A DNA stretch of 64,000 nt, from NCBI GenBank assembly GCA_038501785.1, contig JBAMJR010000025.1, positions 7,772,001 through 7,836,000 of the forward strand. Direction: 5' to 3'. A program made the translations under genes and the position numbers. The notes beneath the pieces were generated by a model. That model was given only the letters and a program-made list of their open reading frames with translations, did not search any database and was not told where the DNA came from. Positions 38,101-53,700 of this stretch are shown in pieces. Source of the DNA: Myoxocephalus aenaeus. Lineage: Eukaryota; Chordata; Actinopteri; Perciformes; Cottidae. How positions within the stretch are numbered: the stretch's first letter is position 1; each line of letters starts with the position of its first letter.

Positions 38101-38780
38101 AGGAGGGGTGAAAGGTGGAGCATCTCCGTCAGGCTGAACGAGCGAGGCCCGGGTCTGGGAGCGGAGCGGCAGACTTGCCATTCAGCGGGGACGTCTCTCC
38201 ACATCAAGCCGCTTCAAACTGACCACCATCAATGGCATTTTTCTGTTGTCACATTCCATTCGCTTTCCTTTCTCCCGGCTTGTCCTGGACTGTCCTTCAG
38301 AGGCATTTTCAATAGGATTACTGAATAATGCGACCCCCTCCCCCCTCCTACCCTCCCATATATGGACCTGTACCCCCCCATGTAGCCCTGCATCTCCCTC
38401 CCTCCGCCGCTTTCACTTCATCAGTTCCTTCAGAGAGCTCTCTTCACTAGAGACAGGGAACAATGACCTACTTCATCCTGAGGAATGTCCATCACCCCCA
38501 CCCCCAATAATCCAGACCCCCTCTCCCACGGACACCCCCTCCTCACCCCCCCCCAACTTTCTTAATCTGAACAAAATGAGAATTCCTCAGTCTCTGAAAA
38601 ATGCTTCACCTTCAGTCTTGCGTGCATGCAGGCATACACTCGCTCGCCCCCTTTCACTCATCCCTCTCCCTCACAAAACTTCTGTCCTGCTGCAGATTCT
38701 CTGGGTGCCCTCTGCTTGGCTTTGAAATGTAAAGTTCCCATGCTCTCACAGAGGGAGTCACTAAACGCTGCCTGCCACCA

Positions 38781-38863
<83 letters not shown>

Positions 38864-39612
38864 AAGTAGCGCTGTCACTTCCACTTCAGCCTGACACACT
38901 AAAAAGAAAAAAAGGAGGTAGGGGAGGGGTGAGGGTTAAGTTGAGGGCTTTTTTAACTCCAAATCCCCACTGTGTCGCCAAGGATACCGGAAACACTGCA
39001 GCCCCTCCATTTACCTCCCCGCCATCATTGCCCCCCCCCCCCCCCCCCAACACACACACACACACACAAAGCTAGGGGAGAGGGCACCAAGTTCCACGCT
39101 CCATTGACAGAGATTAAAACAAAAGGTCCACCCCCACCCCTGGAATGTCATAGTAGCCACAAGTTTAAAGTCAGTGAAAGGAGACGGAGGAGGTGAGGAG
39201 GAGGAGGAGGAGGAGGAGGAGGAGAGGGAGGGAGCACGAAGCAGGAGGACAAACCCAAACTTCTCTATTTCCTTTCTACAGTTTATTAGAGCGGTAATGC
39301 CTATATGCTAAACAGATAAGCCCTGTAATGAGTTTGGACAAACCCACTGGTTAAAAGAAAAAGAAAAAAGTGTGTGTGTGTGTGTGTGGTGGTAGCGGGG
39401 GAGGGGGTGGGGGGCTCTTTGGCCCAAGCTGGGGGTCTGAAGTATGAGCAGCATTACACAGGCATCTTGCATTGTCATTAAAAACAGTTTATGACACACA
39501 GCCGTCTGCCAACAGGCCGGGGAGCCGAACACTCACTCCCTCATGATTTTTCCATTAAAAATGTTGCCGGGTCGCTCCGCCAATGGTCTGCGGGAATCTG
39601 GGTGAAAGGTTA

Positions 39613-39652
<40 letters not shown>

Positions 39653-40032
39653 CTGTAGTGAAATGTAAGGAAGAAGGACGACTCCTGCCTCCGTGAGCGT
39701 TAGTCTCCCTCCCCTCTCCCTCCCCATCGCCCTGTCATCATTTCCACATGTTGCAGAGAAGGCCCTAAATTATACGCGATGATCTGTGGGCCCGATCCAT
39801 CATGGGAACAGAGGAGCTGACCGATTCTCCGCCCACTCCTCCCTCCCACTTCCTCCTCCAAGGAGAGACACCCCCCCCCCCCGTCCCTATAAACTCTGCT
39901 CCTCCCAATCCCAGCCCAGGCAGTAATTGCATCCTATTTGTGCCAATTAGTCCCTGCGCTTCTCCCTTTTCTTATGGGATGGGATTCTGTCCCTCCTGCT
40001 GTTGGACTTCAGAGCTTTCGGATGGATGTCTC

Positions 40033-40065
<33 letters not shown>

Positions 40066-42164
40066 TGGAGGGAAGGGGCCTTAATCCAAGCGCTTAAATC
40101 CCAGACATAGGCTTGCTCTGCTGGACGGGGTCAGTGCAGTAGGACAGACAGGCCAGGACAAACACACAGCGAGGGAAGAACTATTCCCGGCCCTGGTCGT
40201 AATTGGCCGTGACTCCGAGCTCCAGGCGCATGAAGAGAGCCTGACTAATCACATACACTACTTCCTGAGTTTGTTAGTTGTGCGAGCGGCGCGTTGTTGC
40301 GTCCGTCTCCGTGTACGGTCGCAGCTGTGTTTACGCACAACCGCAAATCGGCCGGCGTCATCGACTTGACGGCCCAAAAAAGGGCACTTCCTGTGCCAGT
40401 TTCACCGGCGGGAAGTGCCTCCTCCGCGACAACAGGAAATAATAGGACGGCAACCTGAGCCCGTCACCGTATCCAGTGAGAGAGACGGTCTGATGTCCCG
40501 GGTGGAAGAGAGCACAGCAGGCTTTTGTAAAGAGATCCCACATCTAACAGTTCAGAGACAGCAGCAACCTGAGGGAGGCTCTCTCGGTCAGATAGCTGAC
40601 CCTACAAGCTATTCAGGCTTCGTCAAACTCTGCTCGACTTTTGCGTGATTAGTCTGATGTGATGCTGAGCTACACACACACACCGGGGTAAACCAGGGAT
40701 AACAGTTGTTTTTTTAATAGTTATGTAAAAAGACAAAACTGTCAAGACAACAGCGTTTCCAGCATCAGTTCTTCTAAATCAAAGAGCTCCTTTTTAGTCT
40801 CGCCATCTTTCTCAGCAGGAACACATCCATTATTAAATGTGCAGACAATAAAAACGTCACTGCTCGCAGCCCCAAAAGACCAAATGCAAAGCAGCTACAA
40901 GAGATGTGGGTGTACTTATTCAACCTGGAAATCGTTCTGCTTTTTCTCTGTCCTAGTGCGTCACGTACTGCTACATTCTAAGGAGAAAATGGAAAAAGCA
41001 TGAAAGCGCTACTGTAGGATGAGGACAGTTTTTATTTGATCACATTATATGCTACTGTAGAAGACCAATTTAATTAGTTACCTAGTTAAATAAATAAATC
41101 ATTATCTACAGAGATGTGGTATCTGTGATACATAATCTGACCATTTAATGAAGAGCTGCAGTTATTCTATTAATGGATTGACCGAAAATCTGTAAATATT
41201 TTGACAATCAAATAACCATTTAAGTTCACTGGTTACTGCTTCTAAAATGTGAATATTTTCAGATGTCTGTGTCTTAAACTGAAAACCTTTGGGTTCAGGT
41301 CTGATGGCCGGATAGTTGCAGCTCTAAAAACTCCTTCACAGAAAGCAGAGATACGTTAAAGTGATCAACATGAACAGAGAGATATCGCGTGTGATGTAAA
41401 AGAGAAAGGAGGGTCTGAGGAGTAAAAAGAGAGGAGGTTTCTGGGAGATGGGGACAAAGGGGCAGTAAGAGAGGAGGGAAAGAGAGGAGGGAAAGGGAGG
41501 CGGGACGGCTCGAGCAGCCACTGCATTCCGACACGTCACATTCCTGTTCACATCTGGCTGCAATACACACTCTCCTCGTTACCGACGATCCCTCGCCCCT
41601 TTCACGGACACGTAAGATCTGAAGGTCTCTGACTCGCATGTGCGCAAACAAACAAACAGACAAATCAAACCACGCACATCACAGGCAACATTCCAATGTA
41701 TTCAGAAACTTTAAACTCCGAAGGTTTTATCATTCAATCTTGTCCTCGTCCTCCAGCGCCGGTGACTGAGGGGAGTCGAAGCCGTCCCGCTCCCTCGGTG
41801 ACTCAGCACTGTTGCATGTTCCCATGAGCTCCCACCCTCAGAGCGAGAAACCCGATCCCAATATTTACAGGCTTGCACGCACGCACGCACACACACACAC
41901 ACACACACAGGAAGTACAGACAAGACTAAATCTGAAGATGTGTGTGGTCCGTCTGGAAGCGTGCACGTCTCTCTGGAGAGAGGGAAGTGGGCAGCGTGGG
42001 GGTGGAGGATGAGACGTTGAGAGACAGGTGGACGGGCCGACGGACACAGACTGACTGTCTCCGCCCGGGGCCGTGCACTGGCAGGTGGGAGCGTCCGTCA
42101 AAAACGCAAGTGCTGCCGCGGAGCGCCGGCACACTCGAATCTGAAAAGCGGCTGCCGTGCGCGC

Positions 42165-42254
<90 letters not shown>

Positions 42255-44708
42255 ACTGTCAAAGTGGTCGTGCCTCTGTCTGAAGGTGGATTGTAGGTTG
42301 GTGCTAAGCCTGGAGACGGGAGCTTTGATCTCCGTGTGGCTCTGCTGGCTCAGCTTCTCCTCCATCTCCAGCGTGCAGCAGGAGAAACCCTGCGGACACA
42401 CTTTCAACGGGGCTCCTGGAAGAGACGAGGAGAACGACACAGGTCACATCGACGCAGAATAAAAACCAATTGGTTACGTTGCAATGAAAATAGTTTCAAA
42501 CAGTGGGTCTCTAAAAAAAGTGATTCTATTTCAATGGCATACTTTAAGACCCATTCAGAATCTTTACGACTGCAGAGTGGCTTTTGTTAACGTGTGTGAG
42601 GTTATCAATTAACTGAGCCGGCCTCAGAGGATATTTTACTTGTTTGAAACACAAGCGTATCGATCATTAACACCATTCCTTGCTTTTGTCCGATGAAACC
42701 TTTCCGCTACTGAGTAACAACTTCACCCCTCACCAAATCAAATGCACCTTGGCTGTGAAAACCCCCTTAACTGCACTTAAGTGGATTAATTGCAACACTC
42801 AGCCCAGAGCAGCCTTTAGCCGGCCACTTTATGGAGCCTCGCTCTTATCCTGGCACTTCCCCGTCCTGATTGATAGTTCAGCGCTGTAGCTTTCTCTGAG
42901 TGCCGTGTCCTTCTAAAACACAGACTTTTAAGAGGAGAGGATTAGCTCTTCGCCCACTTTGCTGGTAAGAAGGCTGACTCCAGCCACGGGAACATTGATG
43001 CAGGTAAATGTTTTCGTAAAAGGATTTTCTTCTCTCTTTTTTTTTGGCTTTGCATCTGCGTAGAGCTGCATTTTTAGAAACTGTTTTAGGAGTCTGTTGT
43101 ATCATTAAGCACTTCTTCTTTTTTATTTCCATGTGACCTCAGATGTCGTGATCCATAGAGGAATGTATGATGCCATCTCTTTTTATTTCTATGCTTACTT
43201 TGTAAACAAACACTTTGAAAACAGCAGAGAGCCACCTGCTGGAGCGGCTTAAGTGTCCCTCGCGTGCCAACGAGCAGAGATGTGAAGTGTTTTTCTTCAG
43301 TGTAGTCGGACAAATGCTCCAGAAATGCCAGTGTAGACAGAGAACTTGTAACTGTTTAAACGTTCTCAAATACATCTGCTTTCTCGCACCGAGCCAAATA
43401 AACTCAACACAACCCACTCAGAGCTTTTCATCCGCTTATATATGTCTAAATACAGTCTTTGATAAAACAGCAACTGCCAACTTTGTCAAAAGTGAGTTTA
43501 ACATCCAATTAAAGAAGGAGGGTTCGGAGGAGGACGAATGCAAAGTCGCAGCTGGAATAATGTTTTGTCTTAAACGTGGCTGTTGGAATTTGGGAGAACA
43601 CAGGGATCCTTTCACTGCATCCAGGAACCAGCGGCCCGTTTGGTTTTCCCCACCAGCTCGTGCTCTCTGACTCGAGGCCTGTGTGCAGGTTGCTGCTACT
43701 AGAGCCACACATGGACCGGAGCTTCACCGTCGCCCGTTATGTTTTCGTAGCATTTATTTATCCCACACTGACTGAGCCTTAAGAGATCAGGCTGACTCCA
43801 CATCGTGTGGGCAGCCAAACTTGTCGGGTGCATTCCCGTTTTGGGAAACCCTGAGAAGCATTTGGTTTCAGGCCACAGGGAACTCAAACTCACCGGGCGT
43901 TAGCCGGGTCTCGAAGCTCCTATAATTGTTATCAATAACCTTGAATGTCTTCCCGCTCCTTCTTAAATTTGTTCCATCCAACCCAACTTTCTCTCTAAGT
44001 GATGACAAAAGACAGGAAGTACCTTGAATCCAAACTACAAGAGTCGTCTTGCTTTTTATTGGCGAAGGGATTTGGTAAAGCTCACGGCCTTTTATCACTT
44101 ACAGCTTTGTGAGCGTTAACCGTGAACCGACTCTATTCCATTACTTTTTATTGCTGGAGTTTTTTTTTGGGTGGCTGCAGTTCCTCTGGTTTGATCATCA
44201 GTCTTTTCTGTTACCTTCACTGCTGGTTGCCATGTTTAACATGTCACCAAAACAATCTGAGCCATGTGGGTTTGTTTGTTCCTCTGACATCTTGAGGTTG
44301 TTTTTATTCTTTTGGTGCATGTAATAGAAACAGGAATTTGCTTTGACGGCTTCTGTTATTTTACACACCTTTAGATAGATACAGAAACAAAAACACGCTT
44401 AGATCAAGTCTTCCAATAGCTTCAAGAGTCTGACGAGTGCCGGCTGATCTATGAAGCTAATCACGCTGCAAACAACACAGGCCGTCTCGGTTAAACTGAC
44501 ATGTTAACTTGTCTAAAATGTTGAATAATCCAACTGCAGCGTCAGAAGTGACTCACAGCAGTACAATCATGTAAACCGGGCACCAGAGGGAGGGATGCAC
44601 CCTGGCGCCATGAACTGGACCCCTCCGTCTGGGACCAAATCCAAATAAGACTCAAGTCACTCCTCCTCTTGCAGTCCTCTCCCCAAAACTCAGCCCTCCC
44701 TCCCTCAC

Positions 44709-44768
<60 letters not shown>

Positions 44769-47700
44769 GCACATGCCCAGGCACAGTTGGCAGCCCCTAC
44801 CCAAACACATTCACACATCACATCACTGCTCAACACATGGCTCTTTGTACAGGCGTGATTGGAGGTAGAGGGAGCAGCAGCAGCGCACACAGAGTGGACT
44901 TTTAGGTGAAACAGCCATCCAGTCTCTCCTCCAGCGGGGCCCCCTGCTCGCCCACAGCACAGGCGCACAATCCAAAGGGCTATATCCACATGGAAAATAG
45001 CCCTAGTTACCAAAGTACACAAATAAAAGTGAGATGGTCAATATTTCACAGGAATGTCTGCACAAATGTCACATTGTTAGCTCAAAGGATTAGGTCTCTG
45101 AAAAGTGAAGATTCTTAGCTAATGCATACTTTGTGAAAACATTCTGGCAGCCAATTCCTCAAACCGCCGGGAGACAAGAAACGGCCCTGCTGGAACACAA
45201 GGGAGCGAACAGTCAACGGGAACTGTTCGATCCCATAAAAAAATCAGCGTCACGCCGGAGTGTGTGTGTGACAGGCCTCTGCCTCACTATTTCACAAGGA
45301 GCCCGGACGCATCAGCCACTTATCCACCGTCGCTGGCATGAAGAGTCTTTGTGTGGCTCTCGCTTGCTGTACGGAGCTCCTTAAGAAAAAAGGCGGGGGG
45401 CGCTCTCACCCCTCCAGCTTGCCGAGCACTTTAGGATGTAACAAGACGCAGAGAAGGAGCACTGTTCAAGCGTCGCTCAGAAGAGGAGTACTGCCATTTA
45501 TGGTGTCAAAACAAGAGAGCAGCAACTTGTAAACAAACATGCGACTGTGTGTCATGGCATTCATCAGCCTCCCTGCTTTCCCTTTGTGGGGAGACCACCA
45601 TCCCCTTTTTAAATGGCTCATAAAATAAGTCACTTCCCTCTGACATTGTCCTGCCTCTCAAACGCTGTTCTCAGAGGAAGGATGGTGGGGGAAGTGAAAA
45701 CGCCTCACAGACAAAAACCAGATTAGACACCTCACCGCCCCCTCTGCCTGCCATCATGTGCCCCCGAACCAGACGGACCTCAGGGTGCCCCCCCCACCCC
45801 CGATCCACACACACACACACACACCTCCGCCTCGACCACCACCGCCCTGCAGGCTTAACCAGCGGGGTCAGGGGTTAACAGCCCCTCCTCTGAGAGAGGT
45901 CCTGTCCTCTGACCCCCCCCACCCTGTCCGCCAGCCAGCCAGCACACCACAACACACAGCAACCACAACACACAGCAACCACTCCAGGAATAACACCACC
46001 AACACACATGCAGACAAAAAAAGAGAATACAAGCAATTAAGATCCAAAAAAGTCAGAAAATCTTCCACGTCTGTCACTAATTGGAGCCTGGTGGTCTGCG
46101 ACTCAACCCCAAACCTCCGAGCTGTCACACCGACATCAACATTTGTAAATAATTAAGTGATAAACTGTACGTTGCTCATAGTCTACGCACACAAACTAAT
46201 TCAATCTCGGCGGAATGTAGGTAATTGGAGACGGTGAATACTGGGACCGATTTCATTTCAAAAACAGGGAAGGAAGGGAAAAAAGAAAACGTGTGAACAT
46301 ATTCCAAGTCTGTCTGATTGATCTCCAAATGTCCGGCATTTAAAATTCAGGCCCAAACACACTCAGCATTGTGACGTCTGCAACGCAAAACTTAGAAATA
46401 CAGAGGTGGACTATGATTTGTCGTATTATGTTCCCTGCTGTAACATGTAAAGGAGCGCGCTGCCAGTCTGAGCATTACTCACACAGACTGTTGTAAATTT
46501 GCGCGCCCTGCAGCCATAACATTCTCCTCTTGCTTCTCACCTCTGTCTAGGGTGTAATTATCCCGGGGAGGTGGGGGGTTTATGGGACGGGTGCCATTTG
46601 TTGGATAACTTTCTGTTTTGCGTCGCATCCTATCAAACACAATCACATGAGCTCATCGCGTCGAGGAGCCTGTGATGCTGCTTTTTAAGGTGTAAAGCTT
46701 TACTTACGAGCACAATGTCTACTGAGAGTTGTAGATGTTGAGTTGAAAAGAATGATTAAAAGGATGCGTATTTCATTTCCAAAATCCCAGCAATTGCTGT
46801 CTAAGTCAATCCCTTCTTAAATTCTTTCTTGTTGCAGCATGTTGTCAAATCACCACTTAGTTTTTTGACTCCCTTCCTCTTTAATCTGGAAGGACTCCAC
46901 AGTTAGGGGCTTTATCTGAATATAAAAAAAGAAAGAAGGAATTCCTTTACACATGACTCGTTCAAAAATGCCATTCATCCATTTCGGAGAAGCTTTTCCA
47001 ATTAGTTTCTCAGCGAGCAATTCAATGTGTCAAACCATTCTGACTTGGTGTGCTCCACAAATGAATCAAATCAAGTAATTTGAAAGTCTCAAAATGTTTT
47101 TGCTTTTAATCAGCTTACTGAGTAATGGCCTTGGAAAAAGGCAGCATTTTGTTCAGAGGGACGGATGTGTCATTTTTGGAATTAAACATCTATTCAACGA
47201 TGGAATAAATGTTTGAGGCATAATTGAGGCTGGGTTCAGCGAGGGGAATCTCCCGCATGAGATCAGCCGAGTGCAGTAAAAACAAAATGTGCACAAGTCA
47301 AACTATGAAGGGAGGAACATGCCGTATCTGAGCCACCAGTGTCCTGTTCTTTAACACAAAGCTTTCACAGTTTACAGTTGGGAAAAGTGTGCTGGTATAA
47401 TATGATATTTCCCCCCACATAAGAAATCCTTTAACTAGGCGAGCTGACTAAGAGCTCAGTCTTATTTACAACCTGGAGGAGGTGCTGCAGGGGGAGGAGG
47501 GAAGGCTACAAACATCCACACATTCACGTCAGGCTGCTGCTCCCTACAACCGCAGACTCTTGCTCAAGGGCATCGTGCCAGCAGGAGCTGAAGGAGGGAG
47601 GAAAGTGGGCCTTGATGGTCTTTCCCTTTCAGATGTTTTTCTTCAGACAACCTAAGGTCAATTTTCACAATTCTTAACTCAGGGTTCATACACATTTTGA

Positions 47701-50700
47701 CCAATGGATTTCCAGGACTTTTCCATGACTTTAAAACCAAATTTCCAAGACCAAACATTTGGTGAAATCTCGGTGTAAACATGAAAAAGTAAGAAAATGT
47801 AGTATTTAAACTAACAATGAGAATCCCAAAGCATACAGTATACCTTAATGACACACATGAATGCGACAATAGTTTGATTAAAAGAATAAACATTAATATA
47901 GATGCCTGTATGTATGCCTGCTTATATTTTGAGCGTCTTTCTTTTAAAAGCATATTAATTATTTCAAACTGTAAATGAACGTCATGAACATATGAATATA
48001 ACACATTTCCATGACTTTGGGGATTTTTTTTTTTTTTCAAGGACTTTTCCAGGCCTGGAAATAACCATTTTAAAATTCCAGGACTTTTCCAGGTTTTCCA
48101 TGATCGTAACAACCCTGTTAAGTAGAAATTAAACAAAATGCTCTGCAGAGTCAAAAGTTAAATATTAGTTATACTACATTAATGTGGAATTTCACAATGA
48201 GAAGTGAGATTGTCCAAACCATGTAAAGGAGAGCAAAACCACTGACTCACATAAAAAAAAAAGTAAAAGCCAGGATAAATATAACACACGTCGTACTAGG
48301 CATTACATTTATCTAACACGCCAACATCCTGCGTACATGGGTGTACTCCGAGTTACGGCAGGATGAACCGCAAAACGGGGCAAAGGGTTCAACAACATTA
48401 TGCTGTAAGCGGAAACCATCATTAGAGACTGGACTGGTCATATGGAGATAATCAGGGCAGGGCCATACTTCCACCTACTCCGTGTCTACACGTCAGCCTC
48501 TTACAAAAATAGAGTCATGACAAGTTTATAGCACTTTAGGCCAAACCAGTAATACTTTTTTATTTTTTAAAGGCAGTCCAAAAGAGCTTGGAATGTGCTT
48601 GCAGGAGACTTTTGAAACGGACTAGTATTTTAACTGATTGACAACGATGCCAATCCCATTTCTTTGCTCTTAAGCGTTTCTCTTGAATGCTGCTGTGTGT
48701 CCACGCAGAACTGAAGTGAAACGCTAAACAACAGACAGCGTAGTTGAAGCTGTTAGAGCGCTTTATCGACAGGCTAATGGATGTTACTCTCCTCATCTCT
48801 GAGGTATTAATCAGTGTTTGGTCTGATAACCAGCTCTCTCCCCGGAGATGCCAGGTGCCACGTCTGCGGCGTATTCCACAACACACACACACACACACAC
48901 AGTAGATCTGCGGCCCCTCGCAGGGAGTGGCAACAGCATTTTAGCATGGCGCTCCAGCTGACCCATGACTCAGACATTACGTCACTCATAACCAGCCTAT
49001 AGCCTTAAAGGATGTAACTGAAGTGGGCGACGGCTTTAAACATTTTAAGCTAAGTAGTAAAATCTTTTACAGGAATCGTTTGAAAATTGCGACCAGAACA
49101 TCTGCATGTTGGCCTCAATAAAAAGCGTCTGCCTCAGTTCGTTCTGCTGCTGCTATTTGGATTCGTCGTTACATGCTGTACTTGTACATTCATTTCTTCT
49201 AGATTGGTCAGTTGCGTTTTGGAGCCAACTTTTTTTGTGTGTGTTGTTGCCGTATTCTATTTACTGAAAACAACATAGTAACCCGCATGAGGAGCGCCGT
49301 GCTCATCTCACGCACAGGCACATAAAACAAGAGCCTTGTAGTTCAATAAATCACCATGTTGACATTTTGTACAACAGTACAGAGATAAAAAGCAGCTGAG
49401 TCCCATGAAATAAAGACAAACAGCTGATTGTAAGATAGGCCTGTGAATGACTTAATACATTCTGTATACAAAACACAGATTGCCGTGTACAGATAGTATT
49501 CAGTTACATCCCTTCTTACCATCACTACACATCTTCTTCTTGTTCATTTTGTACATCCATACATCTCTGTGCAGTACTTTGCATTTTGACCGTGTCCAAT
49601 GACAAGAAACTTGAAATCTGACCGAAATCATAACCAATAAAAACGCACTTGGCGGTTAATATTCATCACGTAGCTTTGAGTTTGTCACTCGGCGTGTCGT
49701 CAGCTGACCAGAAAGCAGCCGTGCCTCCTCACATGACGAGTCACGATGCCAATGCTGATTCAAACCCATGACTCGGCATCAAACAGTCAAGCGTTGAGAG
49801 GTTAACGCAAAAGAATAATGGCATAGACCCTCGGTGACATCCATAAATAGCAGGATCTACTTCTGGGAGGAAGCCTCTCGGTTAGCGGCGAGCTCGGGGA
49901 AACGTTAGCGCTGCTTGCGACATGAGAGATTTACTCCGCTTAAAACAATGCTCCCCATCCATTTATGAGGCAGGAAGTTTTGGTTTAGGGGAGTACTCTC
50001 TGTGAGTGAATGTTCTCAGCTACCAGCCAGCCACAGGGCTTTGGATAATAACTGAGTAAAATGATGCTACCCTGAATAAATCAGGAATTAAAATCTCCTC
50101 CACAACACAGCTGTCAAAACACCAAACTGCCAAAATGTAGAGAAAAAGTCTCGTCTGCTGCTGCATGGCATGAGGAAAAGCTCTTTACAAGCTCCACGTC
50201 TGATCAACTGCTTTTTAATGCAGTCGTACTTCGCTGCCACAGAGAAACTCTAAATAGACCATTTGTCTTCCGGAGGGAGAACGTGTCACATTAAAATGTT
50301 TATCCGTGCTAAATCCTCCGCATTTCGGCGTGAATCGTTTTCCAAGAAGGCGCACAATCCCACATGCAAAGCACACACACTGGGCTCTGTAAACCTGAGC
50401 CCTCCGCCACCAGAGTCCATTTCTGATACTAAACCAGTCTGGGCCTCTGGCCAATTAAAACTCTCCATTTGTGAACATTCCAAAACGCTGTCATCCATGA
50501 ACATTTACCCAGAAGCCCCTGGGGAGATTCCACAACATTGCCCCGGCCTCTCGCTCTGTCTGTTTCCCTCTCCCGTCCCGGCCCTGCATCTCCGGCTTTG
50601 TCTCCCCACACAAAAGCTCCCTGCCGACACCACTTCCCAGGTCACTGCTTTGTCAGGGTTTCAACTGGCTCCTGCACTTCCCCGAGCACATTTAACAAGT

Positions 50701-53700
50701 CAGGAACAAAATTCCAACCACCGGGGCAGGGCTCAAACATTCACCTGCCACACAGAAACATATGAAACCTCTCGCAGTCAGAGAACAATCTGGGGGACTG
50801 TGTTTGACTCTCTGACCTCTTGTGTAGGTGGCACGACATGATTTCCATAGTCTCTTGATAGCAAGATGGATATTACACCCACCGACATATCTTGATACCA
50901 GTACTGACACGATACCATCAGGAAAACTAATTGATTTTTTTTGCCCCCTCTCCTTTTTTAAAATGCATTTCATAATTTAGATCAGATCTTTATATGGTCA
51001 CATCTCTCCACCTTCACATATAAAAAAGGTGAAATCCTCCTCTACATTGAATTTAAGCTCCCTCTGGTAAGGGGTGAAGCAGTGTATAGGCCTAGGGCTT
51101 TTATTGTGAAAAGGTAAGAACAGAAAGAGTGCAGCTGCAATGTGAGCGACAGAGTTTGCCATCTTGGTTTAGACCACTGGGCCGCCGTGTAATTATTTTA
51201 TTACCGTTATAAGTATAGGTGCACCTAATAAGCCTCAGCTGCAGAACTATATTTTGCTTTGTGCGTCTGGTTTGTTGACAAGTCGTGCAACACTTCTGTG
51301 AAAGGGCAAGGTTCATGTGTTGGCAAAAAAAGAGCTTCAGCTCACCACCATGAAATGAAGACAAAACACTATTCTGGAGAGAATATTGAGTGAAACCATT
51401 AAAGTTCAAGAGTGAGAGTTAAAGTGAGAAAACAACACATTAGATGAGAGGAGGAGGCCAGAACAGGGTGCTAATTCAGTCAAAACTGCCACAAGCTAAA
51501 GTGGGCATTAAGCAAGTACAGAGGTCTGCAAGAGGTCAAGAAACACAAAGCACTGCGAAGAAATGGGCTCATAAAAACACTTGAGCAGGCTCCGTCTGCA
51601 ACGATGAGAAAGCCGGAGGCCGTGATTCATGTTAACATAGAATCGGGGAATTCGTACTTCAAACAGAAGCGGCCCGTTTTCCCGGAGGTGACTGAATTCG
51701 GGCCACTTTCATAACGTGCTCTGCGCAAACTATCATCAACTTGTTTGACTTCCTTCCGGTAAACACAGCAACCACTGGAGATTGGCTCGACTGCCATTCA
51801 GGCATTCAGACCTGCGCAAGCTTCCCCAGTCAGCCAGGTGGTTAAACATGAGCGGCTGTGTCAAATATTGTATGGGCCATAGATTCATACATAAAGGGAA
51901 AAACAGGAGAAAAGAAACTTTCCTTCCTACCATCACTCAGCTGGGAATCTTTTTCTAAACGGCACCAATCAGAGGGAGTTGGAGGCAATGATCCACGTTA
52001 ACAGCTGGTCTAATCTTCCACGTCTGTGTTTAAGGTTATGTGCCTTTTGATGAGCCGCAGAGTTCCAGTGTTTGATGCTTTTACTACAGATGCCACCTTT
52101 TGCCTGGTCTGTGTGTGCATCTGTGCGAGGAAATGTGAGTGAGTGAAAGAGAGAGCGAGACTGCGTTGTGTTTAAGAGGCGGAGGTTTTGCACACAAACG
52201 GAGAGGACAAGTTACAGCACAGCCTGATTGTCAGGAGGGGAAAGGGGGGGAATAAAAAAGTAGAGACACACAAAAGACCTTCCTGGCTTGTCCCTCTACA
52301 CCAGCCCCTCCATCTTTTCCACTGACTCATGGCACAGAAATTAAAAACACATTTTAAAAAGCAGAAGAAAAAGAAAAAACACTCTTTGCTTCAGTGCTTT
52401 ACCATGGGACCCTAAGCAAACACTGTGGTGCCGTCAGAGAAGCGGACTACTGTTGGGCATACGAATAAGTCCTCTCTAAGATGTGCTCCAGAACAGTGCG
52501 CCAGCTAGACTATCGGAGGAGGCGTTACACTTAAAAACGGTCTCGATGGGCCTGCAAGTTTAAAAAAAAATAAAAAATCACGACGCCCCACCCTCCAAAT
52601 TTAAGAAATCCTACTTCGCTGAAACATATGTAAGCCTTTAAAAAAAAAAGGACGCGACACACAAACAATACATTTCATCGCTGCCAGTAAAAAAGCCGGC
52701 GAACCCCTCCTAAGGACAGGGAGCTCTGTCCTGACAATGTTTATAACAGACATCCAAAAGCAGCTGAAGTCCACCAGATGTTGAGGCAGGACGGGGGCCC
52801 CCCAGGCAGAATGAGGTCAGGTACAAGATCAAGTTTCTGGAAGCTCAAAGCTACAAAAGGGCAACAAAGATTCTGATATACCTGTTGGGCCTTACGAAAC
52901 TGGACACCAGCGAAGGCGGTGGGAAGAGAACCACTCATCGCAGTCTGTCAAAGGGCCTCGAAAGCCTAAACCTAAACGGTACAATGGTCTAATGGGGCCC
53001 CGTCATGGACGGCTCAGTCCGGTCCCGGCGATGTGCGCTGAATGTGTCGATAAATCAAAGACGCTTTCCACTCAGACGATGTACAAATTGGCGAGATGAC
53101 TTCCTCAAAAGCAAGAAGAAAATGAAGAAATAACCGCTCTCAAAACACGCTAACCGAATTTGCTGCTTTTGGAGCTCTCATTTAACAAACTATTTGATCC
53201 TTTCATGTGTGGTTTCTTCTTTTCCCCTCACTCGCGTACGAGCTGCTTCTAACGCATATCATCGACTCGTCAGTCACGTCCACGGAGCTATGTGAAGCCG
53301 CCAAAGATCTGCCTGTTGCTTGTTTTTCTTTAACCGGAGAAAATTACTGTTTTAAAGTATTGTCGAAAAAAGAAAAAAAGAAGGGGGGGGTTTGATACAA
53401 TTTATATGAAAATAAATGAGCGAGCAGCACATAAAGGGATTAGGCAAATATTAGGAAACCTATTAAGCTTGCTGCAGTTTGGAGAAATGAGCTAAGTGTG
53501 AGTGACTTCCTCGTCAGTGGGATCTTGATGTCGGCCTTGGGAGTAATTAGCAGGGATTACAGCTCGCCTGGCCAGCGCCCAGCTCTGGGGTTGCAGCCCA
53601 AACACCCAGGCAAGTCCCTGGCTTCGCTCCCTCACCGCTCTCCCCAACCACACGGGCCTCTGGCGAGTCGCACAAATCCTAATGATGATCGCGACCATCA

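Larger units (their letters stand above)
37456..42256. other. gpc4 intron 2
   Basis: Mostly low-complexity Pu/Py-rich sequence with CA (38783-38862), GA (39616-39649) and GGA (39187-39224) tracts, and shorter CA and C runs near 39030-39067. I see no further exon. Confidence 0.8.

Noticed and set aside
45930..45980. Short tandem repeats that might suggest a CRISPR-like array
   Set aside because: This is a two-fold duplication of a 16-bp CA-rich string in a vertebrate intron, with no spacers and no cas genes.
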